This document shows, one piece after another, positions 50,211 through 58,586 of a DNA stretch of 64,000 nucleotides; position 1 is the stretch's first letter; each line of letters starts with the position of its first letter. Location of the stretch: contig NZ_VZRB01000010.1 of assembly GCF_008806595.1 (NCBI RefSeq), forward strand, positions 62,001 to 126,000. Reading direction: 5' to 3'. Made by a program: the position numbers and the translations under genes. The notes below the pieces were generated by a model. That model had not been told where the DNA came from and ran no database searches. It was given only the letters and a program-made list of their open reading frames with translations. The DNA is from Streptomyces luteolifulvus (lineage in GTDB: Bacteria; Actinomycetota; Actinomycetes; Streptomycetales; Streptomycetaceae).

Positions 50211-51140
50211 ATGCGAGCAGTACGAAAAAATGACAAATGCCGGGCTTCTACGGTGCTGCGGGTCCACGGCACGGTCCTCGTGCTCGCCGTGGCCACCCTC
50301 GCCTCCGGCTGTGCTCAGGGCGATTCCGGGGAAGTACGGCCGGCCTCCGGGCAGCAGCCCCTGCAGGCACCCCCGGCCCGCGCCCTCCAGCGCTACGCCG
50401 CACAGCTGCGCGCCGAGCACGCCGCCCGGGTCGCCGCCGCGAAGCGCTGGGGCCTGGCGAAGGCCCCGCTGCCCGCGCCGCCGCCCCCGGCGAAGAAGCC
50501 CGTCATCAGGACCCGCAAGGGCTTCGAGGTGGACGACCACAGGGAACTCGGCCTCCCCCCGGTCTTCACCACCGTCCCCACCCGGCAGAAGGTCGTCTTC
50601 CTCACCATCGACGACGGCGCCGAGAAGGACCGGGCCTTCCTGCGGATGATGAGCGATCTGAAGATCCCGTACACCGCCTTCCTCAGCGACTATCTGATCA
50701 AGGAGGACTACGGCTACTTCAAGCGCATGCAGGCCAGGGGAGTGGTGCTGAACAACCACACCCTGCACCACCCGTACCTGCGCGGGCTGTCGTACGCCCG
50801 CCAGAAGGCCGAGATCTGCGGCATGCAGGACGTGATCGAGAAGCGCTACGGCACACGCCCGGTCCTCTTCCGCCCGCCCTTCGGCAGCTACAACCAGGAC
50901 ACCCTGCGTGCCGCGAAGAGCTGCGGCGTCAAGTACGCGCCGCTGTGGGACCAGGAGGTCTTCGTCGACCGCTGGGAGTACCGCGAGTGGGACCGGGACA
51001 TCCACCCCGGCGACATCGTCCTCACGCACTTCCGGGGCCGGACGCACTGGAAGGGCACGATGCCCGACATGATCCGCCGCTTCATGAACAAGATCACAGC
51101 CAAGGGTTACGCGGTGGCCCGGCTGGAGGACTATCTGTGA
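50211..51140 (+). CDS. Lipoprotein polysaccharide deacetylase
   Basis: The 309-residue protein has a lipobox signal (LVLAVATLASGCAQ, Cys29 or so) and an Ala/Pro-rich spacer. A NodB deacetylase domain then shows TIDDGAEKD (metal Asp), NHTLHHPYL (two metal His) and RPPFGSYN. It likely deacetylates surface or wall polysaccharide outside the cell. CAGGAT 8 bp before ATG 50211 and no ribosome site suggest a leaderless mRNA. The stop overlaps the next deacetylase gene (GTGA). Confidence 0.88.
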   Translation: MRAVRKNDKCRASTVLRVHGTVLVLAVATLASGCAQGDSGEVRPASGQQPLQAPPARALQRYAAQLRAEHAARVAAAKRWGLAKAPLPAPPPPAKKPVIRTRKGFEVDDHRELGLPPVFTTVPTRQKVVFLTIDDGAEKDRAFLRMMSDLKIPYTAFLSDYLIKEDYGYFKRMQARGVVLNNHTLHHPYLRGLSYARQKAEICGMQDVIEKRYGTRPVLFRPPFGSYNQDTLRAAKSCGVKYAPLWDQEVFVDRWEYREWDRDIHPGDIVLTHFRGRTHWKGTMPDMIRRFMNKITAKGYAVARLEDYL

Positions 51141-51952
51141 GGTTGCGGGCACTGACGGCCGCGGCACTCGCGGCGGCTCTCCTCGGCGCCTGCGCCCGTT
51201 CCGTCGACCCCGTCGAACGGCTCGGCCCGAAGGCCGCCCAGCGAGCCCGTATCCACGAACCGTCGTCCGCCGAGCCCGCGTACCGCCGCTGGGGCCTCAC
51301 CGCCCCCCTCTCCCCGGCCCCGCACCCGCCCGACCGGCCCCCCGGCACCCGCGCCGCGGGCTCGGGCCTCCCGCCCGTCGTGCACCGCGTGCACACCCGC
51401 GACAAGGTCGTCTTCCTGACCTACGACGACGGCGCCGAGAAGGACCCGCGGTTCGTCGACATGGTCCGTGAACTACGGATCCCCGTCAGCCTGTTCCTCA
51501 CGGACAGCGTCGTCGGCCCGGGCTACGCCCGCTTCGCCCGCCTCCGGTCGGCCGGCGCGACCGTCCAGAACCACACCCTCGACCATCCCGCCCTGCGCGG
51601 TCTGCCCTACGCCGGCCAGCGCGCCGAGATCTGCGGCCAGCAGGACAAACTCAGGTCCCGCTTCGGCATCCGCCCCCGCCTCTTCCGGCCCCCCTACGGC
51701 ACCTACGACACGACCACCCTCCGCGCCGCCGCCGACTGCGGCGTCTCGGCGGTCGTCCTGTGGAGCGCGTCCATGGAGCCCACCGGCACGCTCACGTACG
51801 CCGACAGCGAGCACCACCTGCGCCCCGGCGACATCGTGTCGCTCCCATCGAACGACCCGACCGGCACCACACTGAGGAAACGAACGGAACGACTGCTGCG
51901 GAAGGTGCAGGGGAGGGGACTGACGGTGGGACGGCTGGAGGACTACCTGTAG
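51137..51952 (+). CDS. Second lipoprotein polysaccharide deacetylase
   Basis: The 271-residue paralogue of the preceding protein has its own lipobox (ALAAALLGACARS) and NodB motifs TYDDGAEKD, NHTLDHPAL and RPPYGTYD, and ends GRLEDYL like its neighbour's ARLEDYL. The genes overlap by 4 bp and were probably generated by tandem duplication. Only the family can be given, not the substrate. Confidence 0.87.
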   Translation: MRLRALTAAALAAALLGACARSVDPVERLGPKAAQRARIHEPSSAEPAYRRWGLTAPLSPAPHPPDRPPGTRAAGSGLPPVVHRVHTRDKVVFLTYDDGAEKDPRFVDMVRELRIPVSLFLTDSVVGPGYARFARLRSAGATVQNHTLDHPALRGLPYAGQRAEICGQQDKLRSRFGIRPRLFRPPYGTYDTTTLRAAADCGVSAVVLWSASMEPTGTLTYADSEHHLRPGDIVSLPSNDPTGTTLRKRTERLLRKVQGRGLTVGRLEDYL

Positions 51953-52040
51953 GGCCCTTGAGGACTGCCTGCAGGGCCTTTTCAGCGGCCCTTTCTCAGC
52001 GGCTCCTTTCAGCTCAGCTTCTCAGCGGCTCCTTTCAGCG
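51938..52040. repeat. Local direct repeats after the deacetylase genes
   Basis: The gene's last bases are partly repeated: GAGGACTACCTGTAGGGCCC (from 51938) against GAGGACTGCCTGCAGGGCCT (from 51960). Further on, TTCTCAGCGGCTCCTTTCAG is present at 51993 and again at 52019, identical over 21 bp with a 26-bp period. Slippage-type duplication in non-coding DNA. Confidence 0.65.
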
Positions 52041-52054
52041 CCGGTCGCGGCACC

Positions 52055-52135
52055 TACAGCCCGTCCGGCGTTTGAGGACGAGGCCCGTTCAGGGCCGAAG
52101 CGGGGGCCTGGGGCGGCAGCCCCCAGACACACAGA
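52055..52135. repeat. Streptomyces-type intergenic repeat upstream of groES
   Basis: CCGTCCGGCGTTTGAGGACG continues with AGGCCCGTTCAGGGCCGAAG and ends in CTGGGGCGGCAGCCCCCAG, a strong hairpin. I recall near-identical elements in many intergenic regions of Streptomyces genomes, where they are associated with transcript ends. The remaining part of the 414-bp gap 51953-52366 holds the local repeats and the groES promoter. Confidence 0.55.
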
Positions 52136-52193
52136 CCCAGGGCACCCTGGCAAACGAAACGCCCACCGAAAACCCCCCGCCACGCCGCAGGCA

Positions 52194-52220
52194 TTGGCAC
52201 TCCGCTTGACCGAGTGCTAA
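52194..52220 (+). promoter_or_regulatory. CIRCE operator 1 (HrcA site)
   Basis: TTGGCACTC (52194-52202), nine bases, GAGTGCTAA (52212-52220): matches the CIRCE consensus TTAGCACTC-N9-GAGTGCTAA at all but one position. Confidence 0.9.
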
Positions 52221-52235
52221 CCGCAGTCATAGTCT
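52206..52235 (+). promoter_or_regulatory. groES-groEL promoter overlapping CIRCE 1
   Basis: TTGACC (52206-52211) and TAGTCT (52230-52235) with an 18-bp spacer. The -35 lies inside CIRCE 1 and the start point falls just before CIRCE 2, so HrcA would block polymerase at both. Confidence 0.7.
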
Positions 52236-52240
52236 CGGCT

Positions 52241-52267
52241 CTGGCACTCCCCCCTGGAGAGTGCCAA
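52241..52267 (+). promoter_or_regulatory. CIRCE operator 2 (HrcA site)
   Basis: CTGGCACTC (52241-52249), nine bases, GAGTGCCAA (52259-52267): a second CIRCE copy with two or three deviations, 20 bp after the first. Confidence 0.85.
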
Positions 52268-52366
52268 CCACGCGACGGGCAGGTCCGGCACCCGCGACGA
52301 CGGATCGACCTGGTCGCCACCTCAGACAGTTAACCCCGTGAGATCTCCGAAGGGGGAGGTCGGATC

Positions 52367-52675
52367 GTGACGACCGCCAGCTCCAAGGTTGCCATCAAGC
52401 CGCTCGAGGACCGCATCGTGGTCCAGCCGCTGGACGCCGAGCAGACCACGGCCTCTGGCCTGGTCATTCCGGACACTGCCAAGGAGAAGCCCCAGGAGGG
52501 CGTCGTCCTGGCCGTGGGCCCGGGCCGTTTCGAGAACGGCGAGCGGCTTCCGCTCGACGTCAAGACCGGCGACATCGTGCTGTACAGCAAGTACGGCGGC
52601 ACCGAGGTGAAGTACAACGGCGAGGAGTACCTCGTCCTCTCGGCTCGCGACGTGCTCGCGATCATCGAGAAGTAG
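52367..52675 (+). CDS. groES: Co-chaperonin GroES
   Basis: The 102-residue protein starts at GTG after a GGGGGAGGT ribosome site with MTTASSKVAIKPLEDRIVVQ. It has the mobile loop EQTTASGLVIPDTAKEKPQE, and ends EYLVLSARDVLAIIEK. It caps GroEL during folding. It is under double CIRCE control, with groEL 115 bp downstream. Confidence 0.98.
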   Translation: MTTASSKVAIKPLEDRIVVQPLDAEQTTASGLVIPDTAKEKPQEGVVLAVGPGRFENGERLPLDVKTGDIVLYSKYGGTEVKYNGEEYLVLSARDVLAIIEK

Positions 52676-52700
52676 TTCACCCCGAAGCAATTGCTTTGAG

Positions 52701-52751
52701 CTGCGCCCCTGGCCCCCGCGACCACCAACTAGCCGGGCGCCCGGGGCGCAG
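52701..52751 (+). terminator. Terminator-like stem between groES and groEL
   Basis: CTGCGCCCC (52701-52709) pairs perfectly with GGGGCGCAG (52743-52751) around a ~33-nt loop, followed by TCTCTTTT. It may partly end transcription after groES or mark a processing site. Confidence 0.5.
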
Positions 52752-52790
52752 TCTCTTTTCACCTAGATTTCCGAGAGGGCTCACGCTCCC

Positions 52791-54416
52791 ATGGCGAAGA
52801 TCCTGAAGTTCGACGAGGACGCCCGTCGCGCCCTCGAGCGCGGCGTCAACAAGCTTGCCGACACGGTCAAGGTGACGATCGGCCCCAAGGGCCGCAATGT
52901 CGTCATCGACAAGAAGTTCGGCGCGCCCACCATCACCAACGACGGTGTCACCATCGCCCGCGAGGTCGAGGTCGAGGACCCGTACGAGAACCTCGGCGCC
53001 CAGCTGGTGAAGGAGGTGGCGACCAAGACCAACGACATCGCGGGTGACGGCACCACCACCGCCACCGTGCTCGCCCAGGCGCTGGTCCGCGAGGGCCTGA
53101 AGAACGTCGCCGCGGGTGCCTCCCCGGCCGCCCTGAAGAAGGGCATCGACGCCGCCGTCGCCGCGGTCTCCGAGGACCTGCTCGCCTCGGCCCGCCCGAT
53201 CGACGAGAAGTCCGACATTGCCGCCGTCGCCGCGCTGTCCGCCCAGGACCAGCAGGTCGGCGAGCTCATCGCCGAGGCGATGGACAAGGTCGGCAAGGAC
53301 GGTGTCATCACCGTCGAGGAGTCCAACACCTTCGGTCTGGAGCTGGACTTCACCGAGGGCATGGCCTTCGACAAGGGCTACCTGTCGCCGTACTTCGTGA
53401 CGGACCAGGAGCGCATGGAGGCCGTCCTGGAGGACCCGTACATCCTCATCAACCAGGGCAAGATCTCCTCGATCCAGGACCTGCTGCCGCTGCTGGAGAA
53501 GGTCATCCAGGCGGGTGCGTCCAAGCCGCTGCTGATCATCGCCGAGGACGTCGAGGGCGAGGCCCTGTCGACCCTGGTCGTCAACAAGATCCGTGGCACC
53601 TTCAACGCCGTCGCGGTGAAGGCCCCCGGCTTCGGCGACCGCCGCAAGGCGATGCTCCAGGACATGGCCGTCCTCACCGGCGCCACGGTCATCTCCGAGG
53701 AGGTCGGCCTCAAGCTCGACCAGGCCGGTCTGGACGTGCTGGGCTCCGCCCGCCGCGTGACGGTCACCAAGGACGACACGACCGTCGTCGACGGCGCCGG
53801 CAGCTCCGAGGACGTCGCGGGCCGCGTCAACCAGATCAAGGCCGAGATCGAGAACACGGACTCCGACTGGGACCGCGAGAAGCTCCAGGAGCGCCTCGCG
53901 AAACTGGCCGGCGGTGTGTGCGTGATCAAGGTCGGCGCCGCCACCGAGGTGGAGCTGAAGGAGAAGAAGCACCGTCTGGAGGACGCCATCTCCGCGACCC
54001 GCGCCGCGGTCGAGGAGGGCATCGTCTCCGGTGGTGGCTCCGCGCTCGTCCACGCCGTGAAGGTCCTGGAGGACAACCTCGGCAAGACCGGCGACGAGGC
54101 CACCGGTGTCTCCGTGGTCCGCCGCGCCGCGGTCGAGCCGCTGCGCTGGATCGCCGAGAACGCCGGCCTTGAGGGCTACGTCATCGTCTCCAAGGTCGCC
54201 GAGCTGGAGAAGGGCAACGGCTACAACGCCGCCACCGGTGAGTACGGCGACCTGGTCAAGGCCGGCGTCATCGACCCGGTCAAGGTCACCCGCTCCGCCC
54301 TGGAGAACGCCGCCTCCATCGCCTCCCTGCTGCTGACGACCGAGACCCTGGTCGTCGAGAAGAAGGAAGAGGAAGAGCCGGCCGCCGCGGGCCACGGCCA
54401 CGGCCACGCGCACTGA
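52791..54416 (+). CDS. groEL1: Chaperonin GroEL, GroEL1 type
   Basis: The 541-residue chaperonin starts MAKILKFDEDARRALERGVN. It carries TIGPKGRNVVIDKKFG and DGTTTATVLAQALV for ATP binding and hydrolysis, and VVRRAAVEPLRWIAENAG near the end. The C-terminus is histidine-rich (GHGHGHAH) rather than the Gly-Gly-Met tail, the mark of actinobacterial GroEL1, which is linked to groES; a second GroEL lies elsewhere in such genomes. Streptomyces GroEL1 is controlled by HrcA. Confidence 0.97.
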   Translation: MAKILKFDEDARRALERGVNKLADTVKVTIGPKGRNVVIDKKFGAPTITNDGVTIAREVEVEDPYENLGAQLVKEVATKTNDIAGDGTTTATVLAQALVREGLKNVAAGASPAALKKGIDAAVAAVSEDLLASARPIDEKSDIAAVAALSAQDQQVGELIAEAMDKVGKDGVITVEESNTFGLELDFTEGMAFDKGYLSPYFVTDQERMEAVLEDPYILINQGKISSIQDLLPLLEKVIQAGASKPLLIIAEDVEGEALSTLVVNKIRGTFNAVAVKAPGFGDRRKAMLQDMAVLTGATVISEEVGLKLDQAGLDVLGSARRVTVTKDDTTVVDGAGSSEDVAGRVNQIKAEIENTDSDWDREKLQERLAKLAGGVCVIKVGAATEVELKEKKHRLEDAISATRAAVEEGIVSGGGSALVHAVKVLEDNLGKTGDEATGVSVVRRAAVEPLRWIAENAGLEGYVIVSKVAELEKGNGYNAATGEYGDLVKAGVIDPVKVTRSALENAASIASLLLTTETLVVEKKEEEEPAAAGHGHGHAH

Positions 54417-54445
54417 CGCGAGCCGACCCGGCGGTGAGCAACAGA

Positions 54446-54479
54446 TGAGGCCCGGCACCCACGGGGGTGCCGGGCCTCA
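54446..54479. terminator. Strong bidirectional terminator after groEL
   Basis: TGAGGCCCGGCACCC (54446-54460) pairs perfectly with GGGTGCCGGGCCTCA (54465-54479) around ACGG. It serves groEL and the convergent gene at 54490. Confidence 0.85.
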
Positions 54480-54489
54480 CCCGCGTTCC

Positions 54490-55197
54490 TTACCTCTCCA
54501 GCGCGTCCAGCGCTCCCAGCTGGGCCATCAGCCCCAGCCGGTCGTACTGCCACCAGCCTTCGGCGATCTTCCCGTCCTCGCGGCACCGGAAGATGGACGT
54601 CCCGGTCATCATGACCTGTTTCCCGGTGGGGGCGATCCCCATGAAGTCGCCCTTGTGGGTCCCCCTCCAGGTCCACCGTGTGCACACCGTGTCACCTTGG
54701 GAGATCTGGTCCTCGACGGTGAACGCGAAGTCGAAGCCGCCCCGCCACATCTCCATCTCGCGGCGAATGGCGTCCATGCCGATGTTGTCCTGCTCGTTGG
54801 ACGGATCGTGGTCGTGGTAGTCCTCGGCCATCAGCCCGTCGAGCGGCGGCAGGTCGCCCCGGGTGGCCATGACGTCGAACAGCCGGCGCACGTTCGCCGC
54901 GTACAACTGCTCGTCGCGCACCACGTCCAGATCGGTGAACGTGGGCATCTCGTCGCAGAGCGCGACCATCTCCTGAAAGATCCTGTCGGTCTCCGGAAGG
55001 TTCGAGTTCCGCATCGCCTCCTCGTACGACGGAAACTCCACGATCTCCACGAAGTGCGACGCGTCGGACCGGTCCCTGCCGACCAGGTCGTGAGTCGCCG
55101 TCCGCTTTCCCTGGGTCAGCTCGACCCACCTGTCCATCAGCTGGTTCAACTCGTCGAACCGGCTGGTCTTGCAGTCGATGAGCTGTACGAACGTCAT
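54490..55197 (-). CDS. SnoaL-like ester cyclase with an extra N-terminal domain
   Basis: The 235-residue protein seems to have two parts. Residues ~1-85 (MTFVQLIDCKTSRFDELNQL to FVEIVEFPSYEEAMRNSNLP) look like a dimeric alpha-beta barrel. Residues ~100-235 are a SnoaL/NTF2-like domain (DYHDHDPSNEQDNIG, FTVEDQISQGDTVCTRWTWR, GWWQYDRLGLMAQLGALD). SnoaL-type proteins cyclise polyketides or act on unknown small molecules. No biosynthetic cluster adjoins it, so the role is open. It is convergent with groEL. Confidence 0.8.
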   Translation of the reverse strand: MTFVQLIDCKTSRFDELNQLMDRWVELTQGKRTATHDLVGRDRSDASHFVEIVEFPSYEEAMRNSNLPETDRIFQEMVALCDEMPTFTDLDVVRDEQLYAANVRRLFDVMATRGDLPPLDGLMAEDYHDHDPSNEQDNIGMDAIRREMEMWRGGFDFAFTVEDQISQGDTVCTRWTWRGTHKGDFMGIAPTGKQVMMTGTSIFRCREDGKIAEGWWQYDRLGLMAQLGALDALER

Positions 55198-55281
55198 GAC
55201 GCAGCCTCCAGCCCCCCTGGCCCGCTGTTGTCACGCCCATTTTCGCACCAGAGGGCCCGCGTCACCCGGTCGGAGGAACGC

Positions 55282-56055
55282 TCACTGCGGCCCGTACCTG
55301 CGCCCCGTCCGCGAGCTGATCCCCCCGAGCAGCCCCCTCGGCACCACCTTCACGACGCCCATCAGCGCCTTGTACCGCGCGTCCGGGATCGACACCGTCT
55401 TGCCGCGCGCCAGGTCCCCGAGCGCCGCCGCGACGAGTTTGTCCGCGTCCAGCCACATCCAGCCGGGGATGTTGTCCGTGCCCATCCCGGCCCGCTCATG
55501 GAACTCCGTGCGCACGAAGCCCGGGCACAGCGCCATCAGACGCACCCCGCTGCCCGCCAGGTCCCGCGCGGCCCCCTGCGTGAACTGCACGACCCACGCC
55601 TTGGACGCCCCGTATGTCCCGCGCGGCACGAACGCCGCGACCGACGCGACGTTGACGACACCGCCGCGGCCCCGCTCCCGCATGGCCTCGGCCGCCGCCG
55701 ACGTCAGCCGCAGCACCGCCTCGCAGTGGACCTTGAGCATCCTCAGCTCGTCGGTCATGGACACGTCGAGATAGCGGCCCTTGTTGCCGAAGCCGGCGTT
55801 GTTGACCAGCAGGTCGACCGGGTTCCTGCGGTCGGAGAGCCGGGCCGCCACCGTCTCGATGCCGGCGTCCTCCGCCAGGTCCGCCGTCAGCACCTCCGCC
55901 TCGATGCCGTGCCGGTCGTGCAGTTCGGTCGCCTGCTCCCGCAGCCGCTTGGTGTCCCGCGCCACCAGAACCAGGTCGTGCCCGTCAGCCGCGAGCCGTC
56001 GCGCGAACGCGGCACCGATGCCCGCGGTCGATCCCGTAATCAAAGCCGTTGTCAT
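55282..56055 (-). CDS. Short-chain dehydrogenase/reductase
   Basis: The 257-residue protein has the cofactor motif TGSTAGIGAAFARRLA at the N-terminus, DLLVNNAGFGNKG (~82-94), a catalytic Ser in NVASVAAFV, and YGASKAWVV with the catalytic Tyr and Lys. ARDTKRL after strand 2 suggests NADP use. Substrate unknown. An 84-bp gap separates it from the SnoaL-like gene on the same strand. Confidence 0.92.
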   Translation of the reverse strand: MTTALITGSTAGIGAAFARRLAADGHDLVLVARDTKRLREQATELHDRHGIEAEVLTADLAEDAGIETVAARLSDRRNPVDLLVNNAGFGNKGRYLDVSMTDELRMLKVHCEAVLRLTSAAAEAMRERGRGGVVNVASVAAFVPRGTYGASKAWVVQFTQGAARDLAGSGVRLMALCPGFVRTEFHERAGMGTDNIPGWMWLDADKLVAAALGDLARGKTVSIPDARYKALMGVVKVVPRGLLGGISSRTGRRYGPQ

Positions 56056-56151
56056 GACGCAAGATTAGTGACCCGTACCGAGCACGTCCGGTCAAGCGCA
56101 CCGCTGCCCGATCAGTGAAGGCCTGGCCGGAAACCGACCGTTGGTACGCCG

Positions 56152-56820
56152 TCACGACCCGTATTTCTCCACATACTTGCGTGCCGCCTCCAGCGACTCG
56201 GGATGCAGCGCCGCACCCGCCACGAGCAGCCGGGGCAGCAGCTTCCGCTCGGTGGTCATCGCCCGGAACTGCACGGCCACGGTCACCTCGTGATCCGGAC
56301 GGTGCACGATCCGGACCGCATCCCCGGCACGTACGTCACCGGGTTCGATCACCCGCAGATACGCCCCCGGCGCCCCCTCGAGCGTGAAGCGCTTCACCCA
56401 TCCCTTCTCACCGAGGTGCTCCTGGAAGGTCCGGCACGGAATCCGCCCGCACGTGACCTCCAGGACCACCTCCGGCCCGATGCGCCAGCGCTCCCCGATC
56501 CGCGCGCCGGACACGTCCAGACCCTCGGTCGTGAGGTTCTCGCCGAACGCGCCGTTCGCCAGCGGCCGCCCCAGCGCGCGCTCCCAGTCGTCCAGGTCCT
56601 CCCGGGCCACCGCGTACACGGCCTGGTCGTCACCGCCGTGGTGGCGGGTGTCGCACACCGCGTCCCCGGCCAGCCCGCTCGCCCCGACCCCCTTGGGCCC
56701 GGGAGCCGCCACCCGCACCGGCCCGTCGGCCGGCCGCTTGTCGATCCCGGTCAGTCCCTCCGGCTGGTCCGTGTACGGAACGGCCCGCGCGCGGCCCACG
56801 TTCACTGTCAGAAGCCTCAT
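56152..56820 (-). CDS. MOSC-domain protein, YiiM family
   Basis: The 222-residue protein starts MRLLTVNVGRARAVPYTDQP and has GVGASGLAGDAVCDTRHHGG, the FGENLTTEGLDVSGARIGER block and a Cys in EVTCGRIPCRTFQEHLG. MOSC domains handle sulfur transfer to molybdenum cofactor or oxidise N-hydroxylated bases in YiiM-like proteins. Upstream in-frame start 56886 lacks a typical N-terminus. It is divergent from the LysR gene across 79 bp, so the regulator may control it. Confidence 0.9.
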   Translation of the reverse strand: MRLLTVNVGRARAVPYTDQPEGLTGIDKRPADGPVRVAAPGPKGVGASGLAGDAVCDTRHHGGDDQAVYAVAREDLDDWERALGRPLANGAFGENLTTEGLDVSGARIGERWRIGPEVVLEVTCGRIPCRTFQEHLGEKGWVKRFTLEGAPGAYLRVIEPGDVRAGDAVRIVHRPDHEVTVAVQFRAMTTERKLLPRLLVAGAALHPESLEAARKYVEKYGS

Positions 56821-56899
56821 GGCCGCACGGTAGGCGCCCGGAGTCAAAGCGTCCACGGAATATTCGCCGCCATACCAAAGAGTCACTTATCCTCGAAGG

Positions 56900-57796
56900 G
56901 TGATCGAAGCCCGTCATCTCCGTGTGCTGCGCGCCGTGGCCACCACCGGCTCCTTCTCGGCGGCCGGGCGTGAGCTCGGCTGCACCCAGCCCGCCGTCAG
57001 CCAGCAGATGAAGGCCCTGGAGGCCTCGGTCGGCACGCCCCTGCTGGTCCGCAGCGGGCGCGCGATGCGGCTGACGCAGGCCGGTGAGGCACTGGTCCGG
57101 CACGCCGCCGGCATCCTCGCCGGACTCACGGCGGCGGAGGAGGAGGTGGCCGCCATCGCGGGGCTGCGCGCCGGGCGGGTGCGGCTCGTCTCCTTCCCCA
57201 GCGGCAGCTCGACCCTCGTCCCCACGGCCCTTGCCGCCCTGCGTGCCGCGCATCCCGGCACCCGGGTCTCCCTGAAGGAGGCCGAGCCGCCGGCCTCCGT
57301 CGAACTGCTGCGCGAGGGCGACTGCGACGTGGCCCTCGCCTTCCGCTACGAGCGGGCGGCGGCCGCGGAGGAGTGGGACGACCTTGTCGTACGGCCCCTG
57401 CTGACCGACCGGCTCGTCGCCCTCGTCCCCGAACGGCACCGGCTCGCGGGCGCGGGGTTCGTCGCCATCGGGGAACTCGCGGGCGAACCGTGGATCGCGG
57501 GCTGCCCGCGCTGCCGCGGACAGTTGGTCGAGGTGTGCGAGGCGGCGGGCTTCACGCCCCGTATCGACTTCGCGACGGACGACTATCCGGCGGTCGTGGG
57601 TCTGGTGGGCGCCGGTCTCGGCGTCGCCGTCCTGCCCCAGCTCGCCGTCGAGTCCGTACGGCCGCGGGGTGCACGCACAGTGACACTGGAGCCGGCGGTG
57701 CGGCGCGAGATCGTCGGGCTCACGCTGCCCGATCTGGCGCAGGTGCCGGCGGTCGCGGCGACGCTGGACCAGCTGGCGCTGGCGGCGGCACGCTGA
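56900..57796 (+). CDS. LysR-family transcriptional regulator
   Basis: The 298-residue regulator has the winged helix at residues 1-60 (MIEARHLRVLRAVATTGSFS, then GCTQPAVSQQMKALE) and a type-2 periplasmic-binding effector domain (VRLVSFPSGSSTLVPTALAA, then LVGAGLGVAVLPQLAVES). GTG 56900. It faces the MOSC gene head-to-head with a 79-bp shared promoter region, the usual arrangement for LysR regulators and their targets. The effector is unknown. Confidence 0.92.
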   Translation: MIEARHLRVLRAVATTGSFSAAGRELGCTQPAVSQQMKALEASVGTPLLVRSGRAMRLTQAGEALVRHAAGILAGLTAAEEEVAAIAGLRAGRVRLVSFPSGSSTLVPTALAALRAAHPGTRVSLKEAEPPASVELLREGDCDVALAFRYERAAAAEEWDDLVVRPLLTDRLVALVPERHRLAGAGFVAIGELAGEPWIAGCPRCRGQLVEVCEAAGFTPRIDFATDDYPAVVGLVGAGLGVAVLPQLAVESVRPRGARTVTLEPAVRREIVGLTLPDLAQVPAVAATLDQLALAAAR

Positions 57797-57875
57797 GGCG
57801 GAGCGTGCTCGGACGGAGGTCATGAGGCAGAAGTAAGGGCACGCGTGCGCGTGCCCAGAATGAAGAAACGTTATT

Positions 57876-58205
57876 TCAGGTGCTGGGGGTGGTCTCGCCG
57901 CCGCCGGCCGACGCCGACACCAGCCTGTTGCGCGCCCGCCCCATCAGCTCTTCGCGCTCGTCCTCGGTCAGGCCGCCCCACACGCCGTACGGCTCGCGCA
58001 CCGCCAGCGCGTGCGCTGCGCACTGCGCGCGCACGGGGCATCTCATGCAGACCTCCTTGGCCGAGTTCTCACGAGCGCTCCGGGCCGCACCGCGCTCGCC
58101 CTCCGGATGGAAGAAGAGCGAGCTGTCCACCCCGCGACAGGCGGCCAGAAGCTGCCAGTCCCACAGGTCCGCGTTTGGTCCGGGAAGGCGGGAGAAATCT
58201 GCCAT
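57876..58205 (-). CDS. whiD: WhiB-family iron-sulfur regulator WhiD
   Basis: The 109-residue protein has the four cluster cysteines C23, C53, C56 and C62 (CMRCPVRAQC) and the WhiB turn GVWGGLT, with a charged C-terminus for DNA binding. WhiB proteins hold a [4Fe-4S] cluster and act with the main sigma factor. The position next to bldM and the sigma gene identifies it as WhiD, required for spore septation and maturation in S. coelicolor, and orthologous to M. tuberculosis WhiB3. It is divergent from bldM across 381 bp. Confidence 0.88.
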   Translation of the reverse strand: MADFSRLPGPNADLWDWQLLAACRGVDSSLFFHPEGERGAARSARENSAKEVCMRCPVRAQCAAHALAVREPYGVWGGLTEDEREELMGRARNRLVSASAGGGETTPST

Positions 58206-58586
58206 TGCGTGACCCCTTGTAGCCGTTCTGCGCGGATACGGTGTCCACGACCGTACATCTACGATCTAAGGAGATGAAAATATGACTCATTGCGAATCTA
58301 GCGTCACGCGCCAGTAAATGGGAAGAAAAAGGGCTGAATGGGGCATGGGTTGTGATGAAAGATTGAGGGTCCGCCCTGCATGTCTGCGCCGTATCCACGC
58401 CCTCACGTAGAGTGCCGAAGACGGCACACGGCCCCGTAACTCTTTCGAGTGACCGTCGTTGAGAGGGCGGAGGCGGTTGAAGCAACAAGTGCTCGGGCAG
58501 GCGTCCGAGACGGTCGACCGCACAGGTGACGATTCCGTACCAGCCTGGAGGCTCAAGGTGACGTGCATCAGCTGCGGAGGGCGGTC
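58206..58586. promoter_or_regulatory. Divergent whiD-bldM control region
   Basis: 381 bp with no gene. It is unusually AT-rich for this genome (58255-58345) and contains a GTGCCG-AAGA-CGGCAC hairpin (58412-58427) and several TCA/TGA-rich stretches. Both genes are developmentally controlled in Streptomyces, so several promoters are expected, but I could not assign specific -10/-35 or BldD/WhiG boxes with confidence. Confidence 0.5.
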
